A stretch of 64,000 nucleotides of DNA from JACOTK01 sp963743945 (GCA_963743945.1 CAVURO010000005.1:132137-196136); one strand, 5' to 3'. Positions 1 through 9,258 are shown, counted from the first letter of the stretch. A program made the numbers and translations. Notes: generated by a model from the sequence alone, not told the origin.

Positions 1-1
1 C

Positions 2-979
2 TGGGCTGCGGTGGGCGCCCGCGCGCTGTTCTACGTCATCGAGGCACTGAGCATGGTGGTCCTCGTCGGTTGGGGCGGGCAGGTCAGTCTCATGCACGGC
101 GCCTACGTCGGGATCGGCGCGTTCGTCTGTGCCCGTCTCGTGCAGGTGGATGGGTGGCCCTTGGCACTTGCCATCCCGACGGCGGGGCTTGTGGGGATGG
201 CGCTGGGTGCGCTGGTGGCGATCCCTGCACTCCGACTCTCGGGTATGCAGTTTGCCATTGCGTCACTCGCATTTTCCGGCGCCGTGACCGAGTGGTTCCT
301 TCGACGAACCTTTTTCACGCAAAGCTTTCCGAGAGGCACGCTCTTCGGCATCGACCTGTTCAGTGACAAGAACCTCTTCCTCGTCATGGTGGCCGTCACC
401 GCCATCTTCTACCTGGCCACCTGGCTGTTGCGTCGTTCCATGTTCGGCACGGTCCTGCTGGTTTCCCGGGACCGACCGAATGTGATCGCCGGGGCCGGCG
501 TGAGTCCGCGGATCATTCGCATCAAGAGCTTTGCACTCGCCTCGTTCATGGCGTCTGTCGGTGGAGCCTTCTACGGGGTGCTGCTCACCAGGTTCGCCCC
601 TACCGATTTCACCGTGCTGATGTCCATCAGCCTCCTGGTGTACGCCGTCGTGGGAGGCATCGACTCGCTGGCAGGCCCTGCGCTGGCGGGGCTGTTCTTC
701 GGGGTCCTTCCGCAGGTTCTGCAACAACAGAGCACGTCGGTCAGCGCGCTGCCCGACGTGCTGGCAGGTGTGGCACTCCTTGCCCTTGTGGTGCTGCGAC
801 CTCGTGGTCTGGCGTCGATCTTCACGCGCAGACCCGCAAACACGTCGGTCGTCGCTGAATCAACACCGCCGAGCGAGCCCGCCGGCCGTGTTCGCGGCGT
901 CCCGACGGGAGCCACGTCGGTCAACCCATCATTCATCGATCTCGACATGCTCGAGACCAGAGCAGGATCGTCGGTCTGA
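2..979 (+). CDS. LivM-type ABC permease (5' partial)
   Basis: Inner-membrane permease subunit of a branched-chain-amino-acid-type (HAAT) importer. The frame is open from base 2, so the start lies left of the window; 325 residues remain. The motif GWGGQVSLMHGAYVGIGA near the visible N-terminus is the conserved early segment of LivM proteins, so only roughly the first membrane helix should be missing. About eight hydrophobic segments follow, including the late LivM segment VVGGIDSLAGPALAGLFFG. The last 50 or so residues form a hydrophilic cytoplasmic tail rich in Thr, Ser and Pro. The stop overlaps the next start (ATGA at 979). A LivH partner is expected just upstream. The substrate cannot be told from sequence. 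Confidence 0.9.
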   Translation, partial: WAAVGARALFYVIEALSMVVLVGWGGQVSLMHGAYVGIGAFVCARLVQVDGWPLALAIPTAGLVGMALGALVAIPALRLSGMQFAIASLAFSGAVTEWFLRRTFFTQSFPRGTLFGIDLFSDKNLFLVMVAVTAIFYLATWLLRRSMFGTVLLVSRDRPNVIAGAGVSPRIIRIKSFALASFMASVGGAFYGVLLTRFAPTDFTVLMSISLLVYAVVGGIDSLAGPALAGLFFGVLPQVLQQQSTSVSALPDVLAGVALLALVVLRPRGLASIFTRRPANTSVVAESTPPSEPAGRVRGVPTGATSVNPSFIDLDMLETRAGSSV

Positions 980-2538
980 TGAGCATCCGGTCGTCACGGG
1001 TTCGATTCTCCCTGAGAACGGCGGTCATGGTCCTCACGGCCACGGCGTTGGTTGCGTCCATCAGGCCTGCGGTGGCGCAGAGTCCTCCCGTCGAGTTGCC
1101 GGCTTCGTACCAGATGGCGGCGACGGCCAAGCCGTTTTCGCTCGCCCTCAGTGCTCCGGCAGTGCTGCCCATCTTCGTCGACGTCGGACTCGGGGTCTCG
1201 TCGGCTCAGCTCAACAACCAGCCGTTCGCCATGGCGGATGCTGCCCCCTTCTCCATCCCGCTCCTGGGCGCCCTTGATCTCCTTGGTGGTCCAGAGGGTC
1301 TTGTGCGCGACTTCCTGCCGGAGATCCTGATCGGCATTCCCAGCCTGTGGGGAGGTGATCCCCTGCCGATCGACGCCGAGACGATCCTTCCGCCCGAGGT
1401 CAAGACCTATCTCAACGAGTTGCTGGCGATCGGCATTCCGAAACTTCGGTCCGCGTCCTGCACGGCATTTTGGCCCCAGGAGCCCCGCGACGTGACATGC
1501 GGCAACCCGGTGAGCATCCTTGACGTGATCAGGTTCAAGGAATTCGGGGGCAAGGCTGCGAACACCTCGATTGCCGGCAACGCCAAGGCGGTCGGATCGC
1601 GGGCCGAGTCCATGATCAAGGAGATCGCGACAGCCGATGCGGGAGGGATCCTCCCCGGACTGAAGGTGGGCGAGATCTCCTCCTACGCGTTCGGAAAGCC
1701 CGAAGGCTCTCTGCTGTCTGCAGGCGCCGGGGTCAAGGTTGAGGACGTGGACATCCTTGGGCTCATCAAGATCGACTCCGTCGAGACATCCATGAGCGCA
1801 TCGATGTCGGGAGAGGAGGGCTCGGGGAAGACCGAGCTCGAGCCGTGTCAGGTCAAGGGCCTCACGTTGTTGGGCATGCCCGCAAAGGTGACCGATCACG
1901 GCCTGGAGTTCGAGGACTCCGGTCTGGTGGGCGGCATCGCCCGGCGGGTGTTCGGTGAGGACCGTAACGGGCAGGATTTCGCGGAGAAGGTTCAGGCCGC
2001 TCTGGCCAAGGCAGGGGTCTCCCTGGAGGTGCGAGGAACTCGCTCGGCCAAATCCGGCGACAACGGAACGGCTGAAGCGATGAGCGGGGCATGTGTCTCG
2101 GTAGGTGTGGACATTCCGGTCAGCAGCACGCAGATCAAGATCAACATCGGTGATGTCGGGCTGAAGATGTCGGCCTCCGGCGCCGACGATCTCGCACTGA
2201 ACTTCGGCAGCCAGGTGGTTGCACCGCCTCCTCCGGCCCCGTCCTCCCCGACCACCCCGGCATCAGCTCCCTCCCAGGTCCTGGCGACGCCCCTGAGCTC
2301 GAAAGACTTCGTGGCGGGCCCGGTGTCCCCTCCCGAGTTGAGCATCGGGGCTCCGGTGGCCGGATTGCCGACCACTCCGACGCCGCCGGGGTCAAACCAG
2401 GTCGCCCTGAGTGCACGCCCGATCTCATCGGAGTGCGGTGTCAAGTGCGTCTTTCCGCCGTTTGCACTGCTTGCGCTGGCGACACCGTTCCTGGTCGTCG
2501 TTCGCCGGATGCCCGGGCGACGGCGCTTTGAGTTTTGA
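979..2538 (+). CDS. Secreted, C-terminally anchored protein of unknown function (importer-linked family, copy 1)
   Basis: 519 residues. Sec signal peptide with likely cleavage after PAVA (residue 33), a long beta-rich extracytoplasmic region, a Pro/Ser/Thr linker at about residues 415-475, then a CGVKC motif, one hydrophobic helix (about 493-508) and a basic RRMPGRRR end, giving a cell-surface protein with its C-terminus in the membrane. It matches the protein at 30437-31882 in several blocks: VGLGVSSAQ and PLLGAL near the N-terminus, the V-x-G-L-x-L-x-G-x4-VTD block, a GVSLEV strand, a DNGT turn and a KINIGDVGLK strand before the linker. No enzyme motif is visible. It starts inside the LivM stop codon and precedes the binding protein, so a surface role with the importer is inferred. 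Confidence 0.8.
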   Translation: MSIRSSRVRFSLRTAVMVLTATALVASIRPAVAQSPPVELPASYQMAATAKPFSLALSAPAVLPIFVDVGLGVSSAQLNNQPFAMADAAPFSIPLLGALDLLGGPEGLVRDFLPEILIGIPSLWGGDPLPIDAETILPPEVKTYLNELLAIGIPKLRSASCTAFWPQEPRDVTCGNPVSILDVIRFKEFGGKAANTSIAGNAKAVGSRAESMIKEIATADAGGILPGLKVGEISSYAFGKPEGSLLSAGAGVKVEDVDILGLIKIDSVETSMSASMSGEEGSGKTELEPCQVKGLTLLGMPAKVTDHGLEFEDSGLVGGIARRVFGEDRNGQDFAEKVQAALAKAGVSLEVRGTRSAKSGDNGTAEAMSGACVSVGVDIPVSSTQIKINIGDVGLKMSASGADDLALNFGSQVVAPPPPAPSSPTTPASAPSQVLATPLSSKDFVAGPVSPPELSIGAPVAGLPTTPTPPGSNQVALSARPISSECGVKCVFPPFALLALATPFLVVVRRMPGRRRFEF

Positions 2539-2576
2539 GTCATGGAAATCGACGTACGACCTGAAAGGGGATACAC

Positions 2577-3101
2577 ATGAATATCAAGTTCGGTGACGAG
2601 ACGAGCGGCACCCACGTCGGGGCGCTGCAGAGCCATCCGCTCACGTCCGAGATGGTCGAGACCGTGGTCGATCGGCAACAGATGAGGCGCAGGGGTCTCT
2701 ACGACTGGCGCCAACTCGTCGGCGCAGCATCGATGTTCATGGGCATGACCGCCATCATGATCGCCTGGTACGCGATCGGCGGGGAGGACTCGGTCTGGCG
2801 CCAGCTCCCCTATGTCACCTCGGGAGGCATCGGCGGTGCGGGACTCATTGCCATCGGCGTCACGCTGCTGGTCTCGTACGAGCACTCCTGCGACCGTGAT
2901 GCGATCGCCGGCATGAGAAACGCCTTCCTTGGCCGCATCGACGAGTTGGAGGGAGCGTTGTCCGCCGTTTCACACGAGGTGACCTTGCTCCGTGAGAGCA
3001 ATGCCATCGATCTTCGCGAGGCGGCGCCGAAGGCTGCGGCAGTGACGGCGGCGCCCCGTCGCGCCCCGCGCCGCAAGGCGCCGGTTCGGATCACGCAGTA
3101 G
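2577..3101 (+). CDS. Small membrane protein with two helices and a coiled coil
   Basis: 174 residues; no family recognised. A strong ribosome site (GAAAGGGG, 2563-2570) precedes the ATG. The N-terminus (about 1-45) is soluble and charged. Two hydrophobic helices follow (roughly 48-68 and 80-102), then a heptad-like helix (about 110-145, with LGRIDELEGALSAVSHEV) and an Ala/Arg/Pro-rich basic tail that should be cytoplasmic. It lies between the secreted protein and the binding protein of the same operon, so it may be an accessory or scaffolding subunit of the importer. This is inference from position only. Confidence 0.75.
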   Translation: MNIKFGDETSGTHVGALQSHPLTSEMVETVVDRQQMRRRGLYDWRQLVGAASMFMGMTAIMIAWYAIGGEDSVWRQLPYVTSGGIGGAGLIAIGVTLLVSYEHSCDRDAIAGMRNAFLGRIDELEGALSAVSHEVTLLRESNAIDLREAAPKAAAVTAAPRRAPRRKAPVRITQ

Positions 3102-3145
3102 ACGACCGGTCGAGCTCGTTTCAGTCGCCACCACGGGGGGATCAG

Positions 3146-4720
3146 ATGCAGTTCAGAAGTTTCATGTCAAAGGCAACGCTCCAGATCGTCGGCATCGTCA
3201 TCGCCGGCTCGCTGCTGGCCACCGCGTGTGGAAGTCGGCTGCCGCCCGCGAGCACCGTCTCGAGCGGGGAGATGGATTCGCCGGCCGCCACCGGCGGGAC
3301 ACCCGTGGCATCAGGGTCAACCGAGTCGGCGTCGGGCGATGCATTGGCTGCACCGTCATCGGCGCCCTCGACGCCGTCAGGAGCAGGCGCGAACACGCCA
3401 AAGGGCTCCACCGCAGCAGGTGCAGGCGCTGCGCCCACGGGTGCAGGCGCTGCGCCCGCCGGGGGTCCGGCCGGCGCTCCCGTTGCCGGTGATCCGCCCC
3501 CACTTGCCTTGGCCGGACCGAGTGATCAGGGAGTGACCGATACCGAGATCCGTATTGGACTCGATGCCCCACTTTCCGGATTCGCAGCCTTCATGGGTGA
3601 AGAGGTGTTGGGGGCCACCGATGCGTATTTCCAGATGGTCAACGCCCAGGGCGGCATCAACGGCCGCAAGATCACGCTCGTCTCCTACGACGATCGCATC
3701 GACTTCTCCCAGATGTTGATCAACGCCCGAAAGCTCTACGAAGAGGACAAGGTCTTCGCGCTGGTCGTGACCATCGCCGACCCCGTTCTCGACTACGTGA
3801 CCAGGAACAACATCCCTACGTATGTTCTCGGAATCTCGGCGCCACCGTTCGAGTCGAAGTACCCGACCACCTTTCCCATGATCGGCAACGCCCTCCTGGG
3901 CACCCACGCCATGATGGCCGGCCTGCTGGAGAAGGGCGTCGTGAAGCCGGGGATGCGGGTCGCGGTCGCGTATGACACGTTCCTCGATGCCAGCCCCTAT
4001 GTCCCCTTCATCAAGGAGGGATGGGAGAAGTCGGGGGCAGAGGTCGTATCGATGGACCCGTTCACCATCACCAATGGTGACTGCACCCCGCTCGTCCTGA
4101 AGATGAAGCAACTCAACATCGATTACTGGGATCTGGTCTCCTTGGGATGGGTGCTCTGCCTCGCCGCTGCGCAGCGACAGAACTGGAGACCGAACGTCGG
4201 ATGGGGTGGATGGATGTCCTCCATCGCTGCTCTCACGGTTCAGGCCGGTCCGTACAGCGAGAACATGTGGACGATGAACCTGGGGGACCTCCCCGATGGG
4301 AGCCCGCGCTTTTCCGAGCCTCAGCCTGCCCACAAGATGTATGCAGCGGCCCTGAAGAAATACCATCCGAACCTCGCCGTGACCGAGCACATGAACTCGC
4401 CCGCGACGCTTGGCTACTGGGTTGCTGCACAGGTCCTGGTGAAGGGCTTGCAGGCTCAGACCGGCGCCGTCACTCGGGATGGCGTCATCAAGTGGACCCA
4501 GGCGCTATCGGACTACGACCCCGGCGTGACCCCGCCGATCAAGGCCTTCCGTCCCGACTGCAAGACAGGTACGGCGCTTGCGTGGGTGGCGCAGTGGCAT
4601 TGGGAGGGCAACAACATCTCGTACGTGAATCGTTCGGGATACAACAAGAGTCCGTACGAGGAGATGTACGGCGGCGAGTGCTATGTGACGAAGCTCTCGA
4701 ACCGAGTGGCGGCGAAGTGA
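3146..4720 (+). CDS. HAAT-family substrate-binding lipoprotein
   Basis: Extracytoplasmic receptor of the importer. The signal peptide ends in the lipobox LLATAC with Cys28 as the lipidation site. An Ala/Gly/Pro/Ser-rich spacer of about 95 residues follows, with GAGAAPTGAGAAP-type repeats. The type 1 periplasmic-binding-protein fold starts near residue 131 (TDTEIRIGLDAPLSG, FQMVNAQGGINGRKI), as in LivJ/AmiC-like receptors. 524 residues against a usual 380-430; the excess is the spacer, which could hold the domain away from the membrane. The ribosome site GGGGGGATCAG precedes ATG 3146. The stop overlaps the ATPase start (GTGA). Confidence 0.92.
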   Translation: MQFRSFMSKATLQIVGIVIAGSLLATACGSRLPPASTVSSGEMDSPAATGGTPVASGSTESASGDALAAPSSAPSTPSGAGANTPKGSTAAGAGAAPTGAGAAPAGGPAGAPVAGDPPPLALAGPSDQGVTDTEIRIGLDAPLSGFAAFMGEEVLGATDAYFQMVNAQGGINGRKITLVSYDDRIDFSQMLINARKLYEEDKVFALVVTIADPVLDYVTRNNIPTYVLGISAPPFESKYPTTFPMIGNALLGTHAMMAGLLEKGVVKPGMRVAVAYDTFLDASPYVPFIKEGWEKSGAEVVSMDPFTITNGDCTPLVLKMKQLNIDYWDLVSLGWVLCLAAAQRQNWRPNVGWGGWMSSIAALTVQAGPYSENMWTMNLGDLPDGSPRFSEPQPAHKMYAAALKKYHPNLAVTEHMNSPATLGYWVAAQVLVKGLQAQTGAVTRDGVIKWTQALSDYDPGVTPPIKAFRPDCKTGTALAWVAQWHWEGNNISYVNRSGYNKSPYEEMYGGECYVTKLSNRVAAK

Positions 4721-5487
4721 GCACACTCCTCGAGATGGTGGACATCACCGTGCGCTTCGGGGTGTTGACCGCCAATGACGATGTCTGCCTGACGGTTGAT
4801 GAAGGAGAGATCGCCGCACTCATCGGGCCCAACGGTGCAGGCAAGACGACGCTGTTCAATGTCGTCGCGGGTGTTCAGATTCCGACAACCGGGAGGGTCA
4901 TGCTGGGCGGTCGCGACATCACCGAGCTCACGCCCGAGGCCCGGGCGCGCCTCGGTGTCGCTCGCACCTTTCAGAACCTGTCCATCGCGACCAACCTCAC
5001 CGTGCTCGAGAATGTGATGGTCGGCCTCGGTCGCTTCTGGCACGTCGGTTTGATCAGCTCGATGCTGCGGTTGCCGCACGCCCTTCGCCAGGAGCGTGCC
5101 ATCCGGAGTGTTGCGATGCGATCCCTGGCCTTCGTGGGCTTGGAGCGCTCGGCGACGCGCACTGCAGGCGATCTCCCGTATGGGGATCGTCGTCGACTGG
5201 AGGTGGCACGTGCGCTTGCGCTCGGTCCCCGTCTGTTGCTGCTGGACGAGCCCTCCGCCGGGATGGGCCCCGCGGAGACGATCGAGCTGGCAGAGGTGAT
5301 CGCTCACGCACAGCGCGAGATGGGCGTGAGCGTGCTCGTCGTGGAACATGACATGTCGTTCGTGCGCCTGATCGCCACCAGTGTGACCGGGCTGGAGTTC
5401 GGCCGAGTCATCGCACGTGGAGCCACCGACGACGTGTTGTCCGATCCGGTCGTCGTTGACGCGTACTTGGGGAAGGCCCATGTCTGA
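4717..5487 (+). CDS. LivG-type ABC transporter ATPase
   Basis: 256-residue cytoplasmic ATPase that energises the importer. Walker A is GPNGAGKTT, followed by the LivG-like switch segment GVARTFQNL, the signature region LPYGDRRRLEVARAL, Walker B LLLLDEPSAGM and the switch histidine in VVEHDMSF. The GTG start at 4717 is chosen because it overlaps the receptor stop (GTGA), the usual coupling in this window, and the family N-terminus LLEMVDITVRFG follows at once; the frame continues upstream inside the receptor gene, but that part is not family-like. The 3' end overlaps the LivF-type gene by 8 bases. Confidence 0.93.
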   Translation: MSTLLEMVDITVRFGVLTANDDVCLTVDEGEIAALIGPNGAGKTTLFNVVAGVQIPTTGRVMLGGRDITELTPEARARLGVARTFQNLSIATNLTVLENVMVGLGRFWHVGLISSMLRLPHALRQERAIRSVAMRSLAFVGLERSATRTAGDLPYGDRRRLEVARALALGPRLLLLDEPSAGMGPAETIELAEVIAHAQREMGVSVLVVEHDMSFVRLIATSVTGLEFGRVIARGATDDVLSDPVVVDAYLGKAHV

Positions 5488-6220
5488 GTTGCTGTCGGTG
5501 CGCGACCTTCATGTCTCCTACGGCCCCGTTCCGGTGGTTCGAGGGGTTGACCTCGACGTACATGAGGGTGAGATGGTGGCCATCGTCGGACGAAACGGCG
5601 CCGGAAAGACCACGACGTTGCGCTGTCTTGCCGGTCTCCTGGCGCCACTCTCCGGTTCGATCCACTTCGGCGGTCGTGACGTCACCGGTCTTGGATGTGA
5701 ACAGCGAGTTCGGATCGGAATCAGCCTTTCGCCCGAGGGCAGGGGGATCCCGCCGGGATTGACCGTTCGCGAGAACCTCGCCGTGGGTGCGTTCACCCGA
5801 AAGCTGGGACGGCAGGAGATCGACGCCGAGATCGAGCGGGTCACGGCACAGTTTCCTCGATTGCGGGAACGAATCCATCAGCGCGCCGGGAGTCTCTCGG
5901 GCGGTGAGCAGCAGATGCTCGCCGTCGCTCGGGGTCTGATGGCGGCGCCAAGGATCCTGATCGTCGATGAGCCATCCCTCGGTTTGGCTCCCATCGTGGT
6001 CGAGCAGCTCTACGAGCTCTTCGTGTCGCTACGGGACGAAGGAATGACGCTGCTGCTCGTCGAGCAGTACGTCGAGATCGTGCTGGCGGTCGCCGACCGC
6101 GCCTACGTACTCGACAAGGGGTCGGTGGCCTTGAGCGGCTCGGCACGGGAGCTCCGCGAGTCCCCCGAGTTGGTCGACACCTACCTGGCCGGCTCGGCGG
6201 CCGGCGTGCTCCCTGTGTAA
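5480..6220 (+). CDS. LivF-type ABC transporter ATPase
   Basis: 246 residues. Second ATPase of the importer, expected to pair with the product of 4717-5487. Walker A is GRNGAGKTT, the LivF-type segment ISLSPEGRGIPPGLTVRENL follows, then signature LSGGEQQML, Walker B ILIVDEPSLGLAP and the switch region LLLVEQYVE (Q in place of H, normal for LivF). ATG 5480 lies 8 bases inside the preceding gene, indicating translational coupling. The stop overlaps the next start (TAATG, 6218-6222). Confidence 0.93.
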   Translation: MSELLSVRDLHVSYGPVPVVRGVDLDVHEGEMVAIVGRNGAGKTTTLRCLAGLLAPLSGSIHFGGRDVTGLGCEQRVRIGISLSPEGRGIPPGLTVRENLAVGAFTRKLGRQEIDAEIERVTAQFPRLRERIHQRAGSLSGGEQQMLAVARGLMAAPRILIVDEPSLGLAPIVVEQLYELFVSLRDEGMTLLLVEQYVEIVLAVADRAYVLDKGSVALSGSARELRESPELVDTYLAGSAAGVLPV

Positions 6221-7257
6221 TGAGGCCGGCGCGGCGCAGAAGGACAAAGGGGCCGAATCGATCGACGAACTCACGACAGGGTCTGGGCCTGCGCGGCGCG
6301 ACCAACATCGGCATCTCCCTGTTGGCCGTGGTGCTGGTTGCCGTGTTCATCAATGCCAGAACGACCGGCGACGGTACGACGGGCGATGCGAAGGACGCGG
6401 CGAGCCCGACCACGACATCCCCGCAGGAAACGCCACTGACCACCTACGAGCGGACACTTCGCATGGAGGTCGCTGCCTATGTCGGGTACGGTCAACATGT
6501 CGAAAGTCTCATACGCCGTCCCGTCGGAGAACGTTCCGACAGTGCGACGATTGCGACCGACGCCACCCCCTTCGTCGCGATCATCGACAACACGAACGCG
6601 ATTGTGAAGAGGCTTGTGGCCCCAGCGGCGGCAAGGCAGGCTCGATCGTACGCGCTGCAATCGGGGGAGGTGCTGCGGGCCAGTGTGTCAGCGCTTCGGG
6701 ACACATCGGTCGACCCCCTCGTTCGGGTCGCCATGGCGGCTCGGCTGAAGCTTCTCGCCGACCGCATCTTTGATCGTGTCCGGGTGTCGTTGGATCGAGC
6801 TGCGCAGCCCAACGCCGAGGACGTGGCAGCGCGGCTTCGAGTCCAACCGGTCGCTCCTTCCTATGATGCAGACGGCATCGCTCCGCAGTTCGACGGTATC
6901 GCGATGCAGATGCCTGCGGTCGAGGTGGAGGTGGAGGAATCGGCATGGCGCAGTGTCGTCTCGACGCAGGCGGCGGTCCTGACCAAGGTGCTCGGCGCGC
7001 CCGTCCCCGACCCGCTCACGATGGCGGAGGTGGTCGATCGGCTTGCCCTTCGGCTTGCCGATGAGGGACTGACCGAGGCAGGTCGTGTCTTCAGACTTGC
7101 CGCGCTCGTCGGCATCGAGTCGGCGATAGCCCGGCAGCAGGGTTCCATCGCACTTGCCGACGCCCTCGGCAAACAATGCCGCCACCTGTGGCGAACAGGT
7201 GCCGAGGGCGCCGATGTTCCGACCATCGACCCCCAACCCACCGGAAGGAAGCCCTGA
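6220..7257 (+). CDS. Single-helix membrane protein of unknown function
   Basis: 345 residues; no family recognised. A very basic N-terminus (RPARRRRTKGPNR) precedes one hydrophobic helix at about residues 29-46 (ISLLAVVLVAVFINA), predicting N-in topology with a large outside domain. A Thr/Ser/Pro spacer (about 60-75) leads into a mostly helical, Ala/Arg/Val-rich domain of about 260 residues without visible catalytic motifs. Starts and stops overlap both neighbours by one base, so it is cotranslated between the importer ATPases and the acyl-CoA dehydrogenase. It may be an accessory outer-face protein of this operon (inference). Confidence 0.7.
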   Translation: MRPARRRRTKGPNRSTNSRQGLGLRGATNIGISLLAVVLVAVFINARTTGDGTTGDAKDAASPTTTSPQETPLTTYERTLRMEVAAYVGYGQHVESLIRRPVGERSDSATIATDATPFVAIIDNTNAIVKRLVAPAAARQARSYALQSGEVLRASVSALRDTSVDPLVRVAMAARLKLLADRIFDRVRVSLDRAAQPNAEDVAARLRVQPVAPSYDADGIAPQFDGIAMQMPAVEVEVEESAWRSVVSTQAAVLTKVLGAPVPDPLTMAEVVDRLALRLADEGLTEAGRVFRLAALVGIESAIARQQGSIALADALGKQCRHLWRTGAEGADVPTIDPQPTGRKP

Positions 7258-8401
7258 TGCAGCCCATGCTCCTGAGCGATGAGCAGGAGGCCTATCGAAG
7301 GTCCATTCGCCGGCTGTGTGGCGACCACGTCGCCCCTTTGCACGGGAGGTCGACGAGTCGGGAGCGTTCCCGTGGAAGACCTACGAACGTCTGGTCGAGG
7401 CAGGCATCCTCGGCCTGGGGATACCCGAGCAGTACGGCGGCACCGGCGCCGATCAGGTCTCACAGGCGATAACGATCGAGGAGCTTGCCCGCGCCTGTGG
7501 GTCGACAAGTCTCATCATGCAGATCTCGAAGTTGGCCACGATCCCGATCCTGATGTGGGGCAGCGAGGACCTCAAGCAGCGATACCTGCCGGGGATCGTG
7601 AGTGGTCGATTTCAGGCGGCGTACTGCCTGTCCGAGGCGGAGGCCGGCTCGGACGTTGCGGCCATGACCACGACGGCTCGCCATGAAGGGTCGGAGTACG
7701 TGCTCTCCGGGAACAAGGCCTGGGTCAGCAATGCCGGCATCGCCGAAGCGTCGATCGTCTTTGCCAAGACGGAGCCCGGGGCGGGCCATCGTGGCATATC
7801 GGCATTTGTCGTCGACAACGGACCGGGGGTACGTGTCACCAGGCTTTACAACAAGCTCGGCATGAGGGCATCACCAACCGGGGACGTGAGCTTCGAAGAG
7901 GTCCGTGTCCCGGAGGCGAACCTCCTCGGGAACGAGGGAGACGGGTTCCGTATCGCCATGAGCGCGCTCGATCGGTCTCGTCCGGGTATCGGCGCTCAAG
8001 CTGTCGGCATCGCACAGGGAGCCCTGGACGCCGCGCTGGCATACCTCAAGCAGCGCCAAGCCTTCGGAAAGCGAATTGCCGACTTTCAGGGTCTGCAGTT
8101 CATGGTTGCCGATGCCGTGATGTCGATCGAGGCGGCGCGCGGACTGGTTTACGCAGCACATGCCATGATCGACGCCGATCACCCCGATCTCACCCGCATG
8201 GGAGCGATGGCCAAGTGCATGGCCTCCGACGTTGCCATGCAGGTGACCACCGACGCCGTGCAGCTGTTCGGTGGTCTGGGCTACACGAGCGAAGCGCCCG
8301 TCGAGCGCATGATGCGCGACGCCAAGGCAACGCAGATCTACGAGGGCACCAATCAGATCCAGCGCATGGTGGTTGCCCGCAAGGCCCTCGAGGGGGGCTG
8401 A
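7257..8401 (+). CDS. Acyl-CoA dehydrogenase, interrupted by a -1 frameshift near 7333-7339
   Basis: FAD flavoenzyme of fatty-acid beta-oxidation (acyl-CoA to 2-enoyl-CoA). The ATG at 7257 overlaps the upstream stop and gives a normal family start (MLLSDEQEAYRRSIRRLCGD). After GDHVAP the frame is lost, and the rest (FAREVDESGAFPWKTYERL to the stop at 8401) continues one frame over. Restoring one base in the CCCCTTT run at 7333-7339 gives a continuous 381-residue protein, the standard length. The FAD/substrate region (AYCLSEAEAGSD, NKAWVSNAG), the RQAFGKRIADFQGLQ segment and the catalytic Glu in IYEGTNQIQR are intact. Either a sequencing error or a recent lesion; the downstream frame alone lacks the first helices. 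Confidence 0.85.
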
Positions 8402-8406
8402 TCAGA

Positions 8407-9258
8407 TCAGGCCCACGGCCTCTTCTCGGTTGAGTCGGCGGGTCGCACATTGAAGCCGCCCGGATCGATGGGCAGATTGAAGAGCTCTCGATTGTGGCCG
8501 TGCGAAAGTTGGTGAATCGAGAAGGCTGCTCGAAAGGCAGTCCACTGTCCCTGCGCGTCCAGCGTCTGATTGACCGATTCCTTCGCCAGCTTCAAGGCAA
8601 AGCTCGGCTTCTCGGCGATGCGCATCGCGAGCTCCAGGGTGTGGGCCTCGAGCTCCTCTCGGGGAACGATGCGGTTGATCATCCCGAGCTCGTAGGCGTC
8701 TCGGGCGGTCAGCCAATCGCCGGTGAAGAGGAACTCCTTGGCCCGCCGAGGGCCGAGCTCCCAGGGGTGGGCAAAGTACTCGACGCCGTTGACGCCCATG
8801 GCCAACGTCGGGTCGGCAAAGAGCGCGTCGTCCGATGCCACGATGAGGTCACAGATCCAGAGGAGCATCAGTGCTCCGGCGATCGCCTTGCCCTGGGTGG
8901 CAGCGATGGTGGGTTTGGGAATGTTGCGCCAACGCCAGCACATGCCCAGGTAGATCTCCTCTTCGTGGGCCATGTACCCCTCGGCACCCGGGAGTCCGGT
9001 GCCCGACCAGGTCCCGACCGTGGGGAAGTGCTCGCCCATGGAGGTGTCGCGCAGATCGTGACCCGAGGAGAAGTGCGGCCCGTCGCCGGCGAGGATGATG
9101 ACCCGCACCTCGTCGTCACCTGCGGCCCGATCGAAGGCTGCGTTGAGCTCGTAGGTCATCCGCTTGCTCTGGGCGTTTCGGCTCTCCGGCCGGTCCAACA
9201 CGATCCGTGCCACCCGTGCGTGGGGTTGTTCGTAGCGGATCGTCTCGAAGTCGCTCAT
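8407..9258 (-). CDS. Enoyl-CoA hydratase/isomerase (crotonase) family protein
   Basis: 283 residues. Crotonase fold acting on acyl-CoA thioesters: DRPESRNAQS at the N-terminus, the oxyanion-hole segments FSSGHDL and GKAIAGALML, and the C-terminal helix region ALKLAKESVNQ. The two catalytic glutamates of classical hydratases appear replaced (CEL to LML before ICD; PE to PT in ADPTLAMG), so hydration of enoyl-CoA is doubtful. ATG 9258 is chosen over an adjacent TTG because it forms an ATGA overlap with the upstream gene and follows a CAAGGAGG ribosome site. Second gene of a two-gene minus-strand operon; its end faces the acyl-CoA dehydrogenase stop 6 bases away. Confidence 0.88.
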   Translation of the reverse strand: MSDFETIRYEQPHARVARIVLDRPESRNAQSKRMTYELNAAFDRAAGDDEVRVIILAGDGPHFSSGHDLRDTSMGEHFPTVGTWSGTGLPGAEGYMAHEEEIYLGMCWRWRNIPKPTIAATQGKAIAGALMLLWICDLIVASDDALFADPTLAMGVNGVEYFAHPWELGPRRAKEFLFTGDWLTARDAYELGMINRIVPREELEAHTLELAMRIAEKPSFALKLAKESVNQTLDAQGQWTAFRAAFSIHQLSHGHNRELFNLPIDPGGFNVRPADSTEKRPWA

